Below are positions 33,758 to 43,140 of a stretch of 64,000 bases of DNA, piece by piece. Source of the stretch: Beijerinckiaceae bacterium (GTDB taxonomy: Bacteria > Pseudomonadota > Alphaproteobacteria > Rhizobiales > Beijerinckiaceae); contig JAIELD010000008.1 in the NCBI GenBank assembly GCA_019753285.1, positions 1 through 64,000 on the forward strand, written 5' to 3'. A program made the translations under genes and the position numbers. Position 1 is the first letter of the stretch. Each line of letters opens with the position of its first letter. Below the pieces are notes generated by a model. It had not been told where the DNA came from. It saw only the letters and a list, made by a program, of their open reading frames with translations, and ran no database searches.

Positions 33758-35965
33758 ATGCTTCAACTCTCCCAACCCGCGACGGATGACAAGCCGCAAC
33801 CGGACATGCAGGATGCGCCGCCGCGGCTGGACAAGGGCCTCGCTGCGCTGTGCATCATCGCAAGCTTCTATCGCGTGGCCGCCGACCCGATGCAGCTTTC
33901 GCATCAGCTTGCGCTCACCCAAAGCGCCGCCGAGGCGGACGACATCATCCGTGGTGCCAATGCGCTGGGGCTGAAAGCGCGGCTCGTCGCACAGCCTTCG
34001 GCGCATCGCCTCGCGACGCTGCCGCTGCCGACGATATTCCGATCCGAAGATGGCGGCTTCTCGATCCTCGCATTCGGCAGCAGCAAGGGCATGGTGCGTA
34101 GCGTCGATGTCGCGACCCGTGTCGCCGAAGAACTCACCGTCGAGGAGTTTCATGCCCGCTTCATCGCGGACAAGCCGAATGCAGGCGTCATCCTCGTCGC
34201 CCGCCGGCTGGGCGGCGCGGGCGTCAACCCGAAGACGTTCGGCTTTCTCTGGTTCCTGCCATCGATCGTGCGATATCGGAAGTCGATCAGCCATGTGCTG
34301 ATCGCGTCATTCTTCATCCAGCTCTTCGCGCTCATCACGCCCTTGTTCTTCCAGCTCGTGATAGACAAGGTGCTCGTCCACAAGGGCCTGTCGACCCTGA
34401 TCGTTCTGGTCGTCGGTTTGGTGACGCTCGGCCTGTTCGAGACCGTGCTGCAATATCTGCGCTCCTACACGCTCAACCACACGACGAACCGAATGGATGT
34501 GGAGCTCGGTCGGCGGCTGTTCCATCACCTCTTCCACCTGCCGCTTTCCTATTTCGAGACGCGGCCCGCCGGCCAGACGGTCGCCCGCGTGCGCGAACTG
34601 GAGACGATCCGCAGCTTCCTGACGGGGCAGGGCTTGACGTCGGTCCTCGACCTTCTCTTCACGCTGATCTTCGTCGCGGTGCTGTTTGTCTACTCGCCGA
34701 AGCTGACGCTGATCGTCGTCGGCGCGATCCCGATCTACATCCTGATCGCGACGCTGATCCGCCCGATCCTGCGCGATCAGATCAACGAGAAATTCAACCG
34801 CGGTGCGCGCTCGCAGCAATTCCTCGTCGAATCGATCGTCGGCGTGCAGACATTGAAGGCTGGCAGCGTCGAGCCTTTGATGCAGGCGCAATGGGAGGAG
34901 AAGCTCGCCGCCTACGTGCGCACTTCGTTCGACGCCACCATGCTCGGCACGCTCGGCCAGAACGCCGTACAGTATGTCAGCAAGGTCACGACGGCGCTGA
35001 TCCTGTTCATCGGCGCGCAATCAGTGATCGAGGGCACGCTCACGGTCGGCGAACTCATCGCGTTCAACATGATTGCCTCGCAGGTCGTGCAGCCCATCCT
35101 GCGTCTCTCGCAGCTCTTTCAGGATTTTCAGCAGGTCCAGGTTTCCGTCGAGCGGCTCGGTGACATCCTCAACAGCCCGGTCGAGCGCGTGCCGCCGAAC
35201 CTGCCGACGCTGCCGCCGCTGCGCGGCGCGATCGACGTGCGCGGGGTCACCTTCCGCTACAAGGCAGGCAATCAGGATGTTCTCAGGAACATCAATTTGC
35301 AGATCAAGCCGGGCGAGGTGATCGGCATCGTCGGTGCATCGGGTTCGGGCAAATCGACGCTGACAAAGCTTATCCAGCGCCTTTACAGTGTCGAGCAGGG
35401 GCAGATCCTGGTCGATGGCATCGACATTGCCCAGCTCGATCCAACCTGGCTGCGCCGCCAGATCGGCGTCGTGCTGCAGGAAAATCTGCTGTTCAACCGC
35501 TCCATCCATGACAACATCGCGCTTGGCGATCCGGCCATGCCGCGCGCGCGCGTCATGCACGCTGCGCGGCTTGCCGGCGCGGATGATTTCATCGCCAAGC
35601 TGCCGCAGGGCTATGACACCGAGATCGAGGAGCGCGGGGCTAACCTTTCCGGCGGGCAGCGCCAGCGCATCGCGATTGCGCGGGCGCTGTCGACCAATCC
35701 GCGCATTCTCATCCTCGATGAGGCGACTTCGGCGCTCGATTATGAAAGCGAGCGGATCATTCAGGAAAACATGCGGGCGATCGTCAACGGCCGCACCGTC
35801 ATCATCATCGCGCACCGCCTTGCCGCCGTTCGTCCCTGCCACCGCATCATCGGCATGCATCAGGGCCATATCGTCGAGCAGGGCACGCATGCCGAACTTC
35901 TCGCGCGCAAGGGCGGGCTTTATGCTCACCTATGGGCTCTTCAGACCGATCAGGCGCGGGAGTAG
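33758..35965 (+). CDS. Type I secretion ABC transporter ATPase/permease (HlyB type)
   Basis: A 735-aa inner-membrane exporter. An N-terminal C39-peptidase-like domain (about 20-150) reads LDKGLAAL where active C39 peptidases have DCG, so the catalytic Cys is replaced by Lys and the domain only docks substrate, as in HlyB. Six membrane segments (about 175-460) and the ATPase follow: Walker A GASGSGKST (about 528-536), signature LSGGQRQR, Walker B ILILDEATSALD. GGAAAGG precedes the ATG. The HlyD gene begins three bases after the stop. No outer-membrane TolC or substrate gene is in view. Confidence 0.93.
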   Translation: MLQLSQPATDDKPQPDMQDAPPRLDKGLAALCIIASFYRVAADPMQLSHQLALTQSAAEADDIIRGANALGLKARLVAQPSAHRLATLPLPTIFRSEDGGFSILAFGSSKGMVRSVDVATRVAEELTVEEFHARFIADKPNAGVILVARRLGGAGVNPKTFGFLWFLPSIVRYRKSISHVLIASFFIQLFALITPLFFQLVIDKVLVHKGLSTLIVLVVGLVTLGLFETVLQYLRSYTLNHTTNRMDVELGRRLFHHLFHLPLSYFETRPAGQTVARVRELETIRSFLTGQGLTSVLDLLFTLIFVAVLFVYSPKLTLIVVGAIPIYILIATLIRPILRDQINEKFNRGARSQQFLVESIVGVQTLKAGSVEPLMQAQWEEKLAAYVRTSFDATMLGTLGQNAVQYVSKVTTALILFIGAQSVIEGTLTVGELIAFNMIASQVVQPILRLSQLFQDFQQVQVSVERLGDILNSPVERVPPNLPTLPPLRGAIDVRGVTFRYKAGNQDVLRNINLQIKPGEVIGIVGASGSGKSTLTKLIQRLYSVEQGQILVDGIDIAQLDPTWLRRQIGVVLQENLLFNRSIHDNIALGDPAMPRARVMHAARLAGADDFIAKLPQGYDTEIEERGANLSGGQRQRIAIARALSTNPRILILDEATSALDYESERIIQENMRAIVNGRTVIIIAHRLAAVRPCHRIIGMHQGHIVEQGTHAELLARKGGLYAHLWALQTDQARE

Positions 35966-35968
35966 GCC

Positions 35969-37528
35969 ATGAATGAAGCCGTAAAGCCGCCAGGTGGAAT
36001 GGATGCCGCGCCGGAAGCCGGCCCTGCCGCGACGCCGCGCCCCGCGCCGCCGAGAAACGCATTCATCAGCGGTCGCGACCGCGAGTTCCTGCCGGCCGCT
36101 CTTGAAATCCTGGAGACGCCGCCATCGCCACTGCCTGTCGCGATGATGCTGACGCTATGCGGCTTCATGGTCGTCGCGCTCGCCTGGGCTTTCATCGGCC
36201 GGCTTGATGTCCACGCGGTCGCGCCCGGCAAGGTCGAGGTCAATGGCCGGGCAAAGGTGATCCAGCCGCTTGATCCTGGCAAGATTTCCGAGATCGCGGT
36301 CGACAACGGCGCGCGCGTCAAGGCGGGCGACCTGCTCGTGCGGTTCGACGAAACCGAGGCGGCGGCTGACGAAAAAGCCTATGAAGATGCGCTGCTTGCC
36401 CAAAGGGCCGAAATCGCTCGCCGCAAGACGGCGATCGACGCGGCGCGGTCCGTCATCAGGGCCCAGCGCGGCGTGTCGACTCCGGCAGCCTTTCCCAATG
36501 TCGACCTATTCGCGGCCGTCGACTGGTCGGCTGACGATGCGCGGACGGTGCCCGCACGACTGCGCGACCGGGAAGAGGCGGTGCTGGCGGCCGATCTCAG
36601 CCAGTTGGCCGACACGCTTCAGAACATCGCGAAGCAGATGGCACAAAAGGATGCGACCAAAGAGCGTCTGACGATGAGCATGAATTTCCAGAGCGGCCTC
36701 ATCGAGACGCTGAAAGCGCGCGTCGGCGTGCGCGAGGCCTCGATCAAGCTCGATGTCGGTACCAAGATCAACCTGTTCGACGCTCAGGAGGCGCTGCAGA
36801 AATCGCAGTCGGCGCTCGCCAGCGACCAGGGCCAGATGATCGAGACGGAAGCCGCCCTAGAGGAATTGAAGAGCCAGCGGCTCAAGGCACTCTCGCAATT
36901 CGTCGCCGACAATCAAAGCAAACTCGCCGAGGCGGCTCGCAAGGCTGACGAAACGGCGCAGCAACTCGCCAAGGCCAAGGCGAAGCTTGCCCGTACGCGC
37001 CTCGTCAGCCCGATCGATGGAACGGTGCAGCAGCTCGCAGTGACGACGATCGGGCAGGTGGTGACCACCGGGCAGCAGCTCATGCTGATCACGCCGGACA
37101 GCGGCGCCCTTCAGGTCGAGATCCTCGTGAGCAACATCGATATCGGCTTCATCAAGATCGGACAGGAGGCGTCGGTGAAGGTCGACGCGTTCCCGTTCAC
37201 CCGGTTCGGCACGCTGCATGGCACGGTGACGCGCATCGCAAGCGACGCCATTGACGAGCAGGACGCCAAGCGCAGCCAGGCGAGCGTCACCGCCCTTACC
37301 AATGGCGGAGGCTCGTCGTCCTCCAGCGGCGCGGGCCAGCCGCAAACCTTCGTATTTCCTGTCACGCTCGCCTTGAGCGAAACGGTGATGAAGATCGATC
37401 AGGCGGTCGTACCGATCACGCCGGGCATGACGGTCGTCGCCGAAATCAAGACGGACAGCCGCCGCGTCATCGATTATCTGTTCTCGCCGCTGGCCAAGAT
37501 CGGCTCGGAAGCGCTGCGCGAGCGCTGA
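35969..37528 (+). CDS. Type I secretion membrane-fusion protein (HlyD type)
   Basis: A 519-aa periplasmic adaptor. A Pro/Ala-rich cytoplasmic start is followed by one membrane helix (about 55-75, MMLTLCGFMVVALAWAFIG), a lipoyl/barrel domain (VEVNGRAKVIQPLDPGKISE), a long coiled-coil hairpin (about 130-340) and the C-terminal barrel-like domain (SNIDIGFIKIGQEASVKVDA). It spans the periplasm between the HlyB-type exporter and an outer-membrane channel. Slightly longer than HlyD (478 aa), with a Ser/Gly-rich insert near residue 445. Co-transcribed with the exporter. Confidence 0.92.
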   Translation: MNEAVKPPGGMDAAPEAGPAATPRPAPPRNAFISGRDREFLPAALEILETPPSPLPVAMMLTLCGFMVVALAWAFIGRLDVHAVAPGKVEVNGRAKVIQPLDPGKISEIAVDNGARVKAGDLLVRFDETEAAADEKAYEDALLAQRAEIARRKTAIDAARSVIRAQRGVSTPAAFPNVDLFAAVDWSADDARTVPARLRDREEAVLAADLSQLADTLQNIAKQMAQKDATKERLTMSMNFQSGLIETLKARVGVREASIKLDVGTKINLFDAQEALQKSQSALASDQGQMIETEAALEELKSQRLKALSQFVADNQSKLAEAARKADETAQQLAKAKAKLARTRLVSPIDGTVQQLAVTTIGQVVTTGQQLMLITPDSGALQVEILVSNIDIGFIKIGQEASVKVDAFPFTRFGTLHGTVTRIASDAIDEQDAKRSQASVTALTNGGGSSSSSGAGQPQTFVFPVTLALSETVMKIDQAVVPITPGMTVVAEIKTDSRRVIDYLFSPLAKIGSEALRER

Positions 37529-37663
37529 GGCCGGTCCAGCCTTTACAAAACCGCAGACTTCAGCGGCTCGATGGCCGGACGACGACCGGACGATTTACCT
37601 GCTGACTTGCCGTTCGTCGGTTTTCCTTTATCGCGTGGCTGACGCAGCGGGAAAAGGACAACG

Positions 37664-38425
37664 ATGCCAAAGCGGCTTCAAATCATCGGTATCGGCGTAG
37701 GCGACCCCAACCACATGACGGTCGAGGCCGTCGAGGCGCTCAACGCCGCCGATGTGTTCTTCATTCCCGACAAGGGTGCCGAGAAGGCCGAGCTGCGCGC
37801 GCTTCGGATGGCGGTCTGCGAACGCTTCATCACCGGCAGCCGTCACCGCTTCGTCGAATACCGGATGCCGAGCCGAAAGGCGGAGTTCACCGACTATCGC
37901 ACCAATGTCGAGGATTGGCATGCGGAGATCGAGGCGATCCATGCCGACCTCATCGAAGCGCATCTGAAGGATGGAGAATGCGGTGCGTTTCTCGTTTGGG
38001 GCGACCCCGCACTCTACGACAGCACCCTGCGCATCTTCAGGGGGCTTCAAAGGCGCGGGCTTGCCTTCGAATGGACGGTCATTCCGGGGATCATGAGCGT
38101 GCAGCTTCTGGCAGCTCGGCACAGGATCGCGCTCCACGAGATCGGCGAACCTGTCACCATCGCGCCGGCGCGCAAGCTCGCGACCCTTGCCGCAGACCCG
38201 ACCAGACGCGACATCGTCGTGGTGCTCGACGGTCAGCAGGCGTTCGAGGCGATGGATGACGACCTTCATATCTATTGGGGCGCGTATCTCGGCAGCGAGC
38301 ATGAAATCCTGATCGAAGGCCGGCTCGGCGATGTGAAGGCACAGATTGCGGAAAGGCGGCGCGAGGCGCGCGAACGCCATGGCTGGATCATGGACACCTA
38401 TCTGCTTCGGCGGGTACGGGCATAA
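37664..38425 (+). CDS. cobF: Precorrin-6A synthase (deacetylating) CobF
   Basis: A 253-aa SAM-dependent methyltransferase of cobalamin biosynthesis. CobF methylates precorrin-5 at C-1 and removes the acetyl group in the aerobic pathway. The tetrapyrrole-methylase fold shows LQIIGIGVGDPNHMT at the start, LVWGDPALYDSTLRIF in the middle and VIPGIMSVQLLAARH. Length agrees with Pseudomonas denitrificans CobF (about 260). No other cob gene is nearby, which is common for cobF because it is often outside the main cluster. Confidence 0.93.
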   Translation: MPKRLQIIGIGVGDPNHMTVEAVEALNAADVFFIPDKGAEKAELRALRMAVCERFITGSRHRFVEYRMPSRKAEFTDYRTNVEDWHAEIEAIHADLIEAHLKDGECGAFLVWGDPALYDSTLRIFRGLQRRGLAFEWTVIPGIMSVQLLAARHRIALHEIGEPVTIAPARKLATLAADPTRRDIVVVLDGQQAFEAMDDDLHIYWGAYLGSEHEILIEGRLGDVKAQIAERRREARERHGWIMDTYLLRRVRA

Positions 38426-38577
38426 ATCGGTAGGGCGTTAGAGAAAGCCCCGCGCCCTCGTCTGCGACCGGAACCTCCTGATCATCCTGACGTTGTGACT
38501 GGCGTTCTGGCGGCTCCTGCTGCACGCGCGCGTCTTAGAATTCCCGAACGGCAGTGTGATGCGAGGCCTGACGACGC

Positions 38578-39696
38578 GTGTCGTCCAAGCGCCAGGACGC
38601 GTCGATTGTGGTCGGCAACCGCAACGGTGATCAGGTTTTGAGTCAGTCCGACGATACCCAACTCATTCGCCACGGCGCTTCCAAACTGCCGCTCCTCTCC
38701 GTCGACTCCTACAATCTCGACGTCAAGGAGGGCAAGGAAATCGTCAATACGCGCATCAAGAAGAGCATCTTCACCGAAAAGTTCGATGCGCTGCGCCAGC
38801 GCCTCGAGGAAGCTGGCGGCGATCCGATCGGCAATGCGCCGACATCGGAGCTTTCCAAAAAGCAGATGCAGGCGATCCTCGAAGGCGAAGACCGGGAGGC
38901 CGCAGCGGTACTCAATGGCGTCATGGAGAGTTTCGCGCAGGATTTCGCTGCGGTCATCAAGCTCTTCCTCGCCGAAAAGGCATGGAAGGGCGTCGAGCGC
39001 CTCGTCGTCGGCGGCGGCTTCAAGGAGGGTGAGGTCGGGCTGAGAACGATCGCCCGCACCGCAATCATCGCAAGGGAGAACGGCGTCGCGATCCCCATTG
39101 TTCCGATCCGCCATCATTCCGACGAGGCCGGGCTTATCGGTGCCGTGCACCTCATCCCGTCCTGGATGCTGAAGGGGCATGATGCGCTGCTCGCCGTCGA
39201 TATCGGCGGCACAAACATCCGCGCCGGCATCGTCGTCACCATGCTCGACGAGGCGAATGACTTTTCCAAAGCGCGTGTTTTGAAGTCCGAACTTTGGCGC
39301 CACGCGGATGACAGCCCCAAGCGCACGCAGACGGTCGAGACGCTGATCGACATGCTGGAATCGCTGAAAAAACGCGCCGAGAAGGAAGGCTTGAACCTCG
39401 CGCCGGTCATTGGCGTCGGGTGTCCCGGTGTGATCGAGGCGGATGGCTCGATCGCGCGCGGGGGCGTGAACCTGCCGGGCGGCAACTGGGAGAGCGGCCA
39501 CTTCAATCTGCCGCGAGCGGTGGTCAAAGGCATTGCGTCCATCGGCGAGCACGAGACCTTCGTCATCATGCACAATGATGCGGTCGTGCAGGGGCTCTCG
39601 CAGGCGCCTTTCATGCAGGATGTGAAGCGCTGGGGCGTGATGACGATCGGCACCGGGCTCGGCAATGCCTGCTTCACCAATGCAGGGGCGTCCTGA
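38578..39696 (+). CDS. ROK-family protein with circularly permuted motif order
   Basis: A 372-aa sugar-kinase-like protein. ROK motifs are present but in unusual order. Residues about 100-195 resemble the normal C-terminus: RLVVGGGFKEGEVG and DEAGLIGAVHL. After that come the normal N-terminal motifs DIGGTN (208-213, phosphate loop), GVGCPGV (279), NLPGGNW (298), HNDA (332) and GTGLG (358), and the protein stops 10 residues later. The zinc-cysteine motif common in ROK proteins was not seen. A GTG start at 38578 is used; ribosome binding site weak. The HAD phosphatase gene starts two bases after the stop codon. Confidence 0.8.
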   Translation: MSSKRQDASIVVGNRNGDQVLSQSDDTQLIRHGASKLPLLSVDSYNLDVKEGKEIVNTRIKKSIFTEKFDALRQRLEEAGGDPIGNAPTSELSKKQMQAILEGEDREAAAVLNGVMESFAQDFAAVIKLFLAEKAWKGVERLVVGGGFKEGEVGLRTIARTAIIARENGVAIPIVPIRHHSDEAGLIGAVHLIPSWMLKGHDALLAVDIGGTNIRAGIVVTMLDEANDFSKARVLKSELWRHADDSPKRTQTVETLIDMLESLKKRAEKEGLNLAPVIGVGCPGVIEADGSIARGGVNLPGGNWESGHFNLPRAVVKGIASIGEHETFVIMHNDAVVQGLSQAPFMQDVKRWGVMTIGTGLGNACFTNAGAS

Positions 39697-39697
39697 C

Positions 39698-40441
39698 ATG
39701 CAGTATCGCGCGCTTGCAACCGATTACGATGGCACGATCGCGCATGATGGCGTGGTCGAGCCCGAGACAATCGAGGCGCTCGAACGCCTGAAGCGCTCTG
39801 GACGCCTGCTCATCATGGTCACCGGGCGGGAGCTCGATCAGTTGATCGATGTCTGCCCCCGCATCGATCTCTTTGACCTCGTCGTCGCCGAGAACGGCGC
39901 GGTCCTCTACGACCCAAAGACGAAATTCGAGCAGGTGCTCTCTGGCGGTCCGTCGATGGAGCTCGTCCATCGCCTGCATGAAGCCGGCGTGCATGACGTC
40001 TCCGTCGGACGTTCGATCATCGCAACCTGGAAGCCGCATGAGGTCGCCGCGCTGGCCGCGATCCGCGACCTCGGCCTCGAGCTGCAGATCGTTTTCAACA
40101 AGGAAGCCGTGATGATCCTCCCGACCACCGTCAACAAGGCGACGGGGATGGAGGTCGCCCTCTCGCGCCTGCATCTGTCGGCTGTCAATGTCGTCGGCGT
40201 CGGCGATGCGGAGAACGACCATGCCTTCATCGCTGCCTGCGGATTCGGAGCCGCCGTTGCAAACGCCATCCCATCGCTGAAGAAGGTGGTCGATTGGGTG
40301 GCCGGGGGCGAGCGCGGGCAGGGCGTGAACGAACTCATCGCGCATCTCATCGCAGATGATCTTGAAAGCCTCAAACGGTCGACAGCGAGCATGGCGCAGG
40401 CGACGACAGCGGCGGGGCCGGGCCGGAGCGTGCCACGATGA
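39698..40441 (+). CDS. HAD-superfamily phosphatase (Cof type)
   Basis: A 247-aa HAD hydrolase. Motif I is DYDGTIAHD (catalytic Asp pair, about residues 9-17; note DYDGT in place of the common DLDGT), motif II is MVTGR, the Lys is in VNKATG, and motif III/IV is GVGDAENDHAF. It has a C2-type cap between motifs II and III, like trehalose-6-phosphate and sugar-phosphate phosphatases. The C-terminal 30 residues are low-complexity. It starts one base after the ROK stop and is followed by treY, so a role in sugar-phosphate metabolism is likely. Confidence 0.85.
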   Translation: MQYRALATDYDGTIAHDGVVEPETIEALERLKRSGRLLIMVTGRELDQLIDVCPRIDLFDLVVAENGAVLYDPKTKFEQVLSGGPSMELVHRLHEAGVHDVSVGRSIIATWKPHEVAALAAIRDLGLELQIVFNKEAVMILPTTVNKATGMEVALSRLHLSAVNVVGVGDAENDHAFIAACGFGAAVANAIPSLKKVVDWVAGGERGQGVNELIAHLIADDLESLKRSTASMAQATTAAGPGRSVPR

Positions 40442-40481
40442 TGCGCGTTCAATGGGTTGAAACGCGCGTCGTGGTTGCAAG

Positions 40482-43064
40482 ATGACGCCGATCGCCACAT
40501 ACCGCATCCAGTTCCACAAGGGTTTCCCGTTCGCGGAAGGCGAAAAGCTCGCCGCCTATCTGCACGATCTCGGGGTCAGCCATCTGTATGCATCGCCGAT
40601 CATGACGGCGCGGCCTGGGTCCAACCATGGCTACGATGTGGTCGATTGCACGCGCGTCAACCCGGAACTCGGCGGCGAGGATGCTTTTCGCTCGATGGCG
40701 CGGATGCTGCGCGAGCATGGCGTCGGGATCATCCTCGACATCGTGCCCAACCACATGGCGGTGGGTGGCGCAGACAACGCCATGTGGCTGGACCTGCTCG
40801 AAAAGGGCCGCGCCAGCCGCTATGCGGACTGGTTCGACGTCGATTTCGACACGGACGAGCCTGGTCTTGCCGGCAAGGTGCTCGCGCCATTCCTTGGCAA
40901 GCCATATGAGGAGGCGCTCAAGAGCGATGAGATCACCCTGATCCGCCGGAAAGGCGACGGCACATTTGCCGCGGCCTATTTCCACCATCTCTTTCCGATC
41001 CGGCCGGAGGATCAGGCCGCAATCGAGCGGCAAGGCATCGAGACGTTTGCGGACCCCGCGACGCTGCATGCCTTGCTGGAGCGCCAGAACTATCGCCTCG
41101 CCTGGTGGCGGACGGCAGGCGACATCATCAATTACCGGCGCTTCTTCGATGTGACCGAACTCGCAGGCATCAGGATGGAAAATGCCGACGCATTCGAGGC
41201 TGTCCATCAAAAGCCGTTCGAGCTGTATGCCGAGGGCCTGATCGACGGTGTGCGCATCGATCATATCGACGGATTGACTGACCCGACCGCCTATTGCGTG
41301 CTGCTTCGCGAGCGCTTGAGCGCCGTGCAGGACCGACGACCGGGCGAGCTTGCCAATCAGCCTGCCTACATCGTCGTCGAAAAAATTCTGGCGGGCGATG
41401 AAACGCTGCCGGTGCGCTGGCCCGTCGACGGAACGACCGGCTACGACTTCATGAATGAGGTCTCCGCGTTGCAGCATGACGAGGGCGGGCGCGCGCCGCT
41501 CGACCGCGTGTGGTCGGAAGTGAGCGGCCGCCATCTGTCTTTCCACGATGAGGAGAACGCAGCGCGCAATCAGATGTTATGCGTCAACTTCCACGGCCAA
41601 TGCGAAAACCTCGCGCGGTCGCTGTGCGAGATCGCTGCAAGGCAAGGGTCGAGCCGTGATCTGACGTACGGAGCGATCCTGCGTGCACTTGTTTCGATCA
41701 TCACGCATCTGCGCGTGTACCGTAGCTACGCGACCGGCAAATCCGGCAGCGCGGGCGCAGGCGGGGCGGTCGAGCAGGCTCTGGCACTTGCAAAAGCTGA
41801 GCCGGCTCCAGAACTCGCTGCGCTCGGGTTCATCTGCTCGGTGCTCGAGAACAAGAGCGGCGATCGCGCGATCGTACGCGCGATCCGCAAGTTCAACAAT
41901 CTCACGGCGCCGGTCGCGGCAAAGGCCGTGGAGGATACGGCTTTCTATCGCTACGGGCGTCTGATTTCACGCAACGATGTCGGATTCGATGCGGCGCGCC
42001 TCGCCATGGCGGCAGAGGATTTCCACGCCTCCATGGAGCGACGCGTTGGTCTTCTGCCGCGATCCATGCTTGCGACGGCGACGCATGACCACAAGCGCGG
42101 CGAGGATGTGCGTGGGCGTCTCGCCGTATTGAGCGAGAAGCCGCAAGACTGGCAACGCAGCGTCGCGCACTGGTTCAAGCTTAACGCTCATATTCGACCA
42201 GCACTCGCCGACAGGGGCGATGAATACCAGCTCTACCAGATGATGGTCGGCGCGTGGCCGCTCGATCTCGACGCCAATGACGGTGACGGCCTTGCGGGAT
42301 TCCGCGATCGGTTGGCGGGCTGGCGCGAGAAGTCGTTGCGGGAGGCAAAACTCCGCTCGACCTGGCTTGTCCCCAACGCCGCTGCGGAATGTGCAGCGCA
42401 GGATTTGCTGTCGGCCATGTTGGATCCCGGACGCTCCGGATCGTTCCTCAAGAGCCTGACAGCGTTCGTTGCCGACATCGCGGCCGCTGGAGCATCGAAC
42501 AGTTTCGTTCAGCTTGCCCTGCGGTGTTTGTGTCCCGGCGTGCCCGATACATATCAGGGAACGGAGATGTGGGATTTCAGCCTTGTCGATCCCGACAACC
42601 GCCGCCCCGTCGACTTCGATCTTCGGCGACGGGACCTTGCCGGCGCGCGTACGATCATTGAATGTGCAGCCACCTGGCGCGACGGCACTGTCAAGCTGCG
42701 GCTCCTGCAGGCGCTTTTGCAGTGCCGGACACGTCATCCCGACCTGTTTCGGTCCGGTGCCTATGTCCCTCTCAACGTGATGGGCGTTCGGTCGAAGAAT
42801 GTCCTCGCCTTCGCGCGGGAAAAAGGCGGCAAATGGCTTGTGACCGCGGTCCAGCTTCATTGCGCGGAGGAACTACAGCGCGACCAGTTGACGCCGCGAT
42901 GCGAATGGTGGGGCGACACGACGATCGTATTTCCCGCCTTGGACCGCCCCTTCGAGAGCGTGCTCGGCATTTTGGGTCGCCGCTCAGATATGGTACCAGC
43001 CGGCGAGGCTTTCGAAATGCTACCCGTTGCCGTATGGATGACGACGGAGTCGCCCGCTGCGTAG
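40482..43064 (+). CDS. treY: Maltooligosyl trehalose synthase TreY
   Basis: An 860-aa GH13 enzyme that isomerises the terminal alpha-1,4 bond of maltodextrins to an alpha,alpha-1,1 bond, the first step of the TreYZ trehalose pathway. Landmarks: ATYRIQFHKGFPFAEGEKL, HLYASPIMTARPGSNHGYDV, ILDIVPNHMA (region I), GVRIDHIDGLTDP (region II with the nucleophile Asp) and the catalytic acid Glu in VVEKIL; the region near TATHDHKRGEDV is the conserved His-Asp. No signal peptide. Length is near the usual 800-900. No treZ is in the window. Confidence 0.93.
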   Translation: MTPIATYRIQFHKGFPFAEGEKLAAYLHDLGVSHLYASPIMTARPGSNHGYDVVDCTRVNPELGGEDAFRSMARMLREHGVGIILDIVPNHMAVGGADNAMWLDLLEKGRASRYADWFDVDFDTDEPGLAGKVLAPFLGKPYEEALKSDEITLIRRKGDGTFAAAYFHHLFPIRPEDQAAIERQGIETFADPATLHALLERQNYRLAWWRTAGDIINYRRFFDVTELAGIRMENADAFEAVHQKPFELYAEGLIDGVRIDHIDGLTDPTAYCVLLRERLSAVQDRRPGELANQPAYIVVEKILAGDETLPVRWPVDGTTGYDFMNEVSALQHDEGGRAPLDRVWSEVSGRHLSFHDEENAARNQMLCVNFHGQCENLARSLCEIAARQGSSRDLTYGAILRALVSIITHLRVYRSYATGKSGSAGAGGAVEQALALAKAEPAPELAALGFICSVLENKSGDRAIVRAIRKFNNLTAPVAAKAVEDTAFYRYGRLISRNDVGFDAARLAMAAEDFHASMERRVGLLPRSMLATATHDHKRGEDVRGRLAVLSEKPQDWQRSVAHWFKLNAHIRPALADRGDEYQLYQMMVGAWPLDLDANDGDGLAGFRDRLAGWREKSLREAKLRSTWLVPNAAAECAAQDLLSAMLDPGRSGSFLKSLTAFVADIAAAGASNSFVQLALRCLCPGVPDTYQGTEMWDFSLVDPDNRRPVDFDLRRRDLAGARTIIECAATWRDGTVKLRLLQALLQCRTRHPDLFRSGAYVPLNVMGVRSKNVLAFAREKGGKWLVTAVQLHCAEELQRDQLTPRCEWWGDTTIVFPALDRPFESVLGILGRRSDMVPAGEAFEMLPVAVWMTTESPAA

Positions 43065-43140
43065 GGCGGGGAATGTCATCAAACCATCGTAGACTGTCCC
43101 TAACTGCCGGGCGTCCGTTCAAGCGCGCATAAGTGAGATC

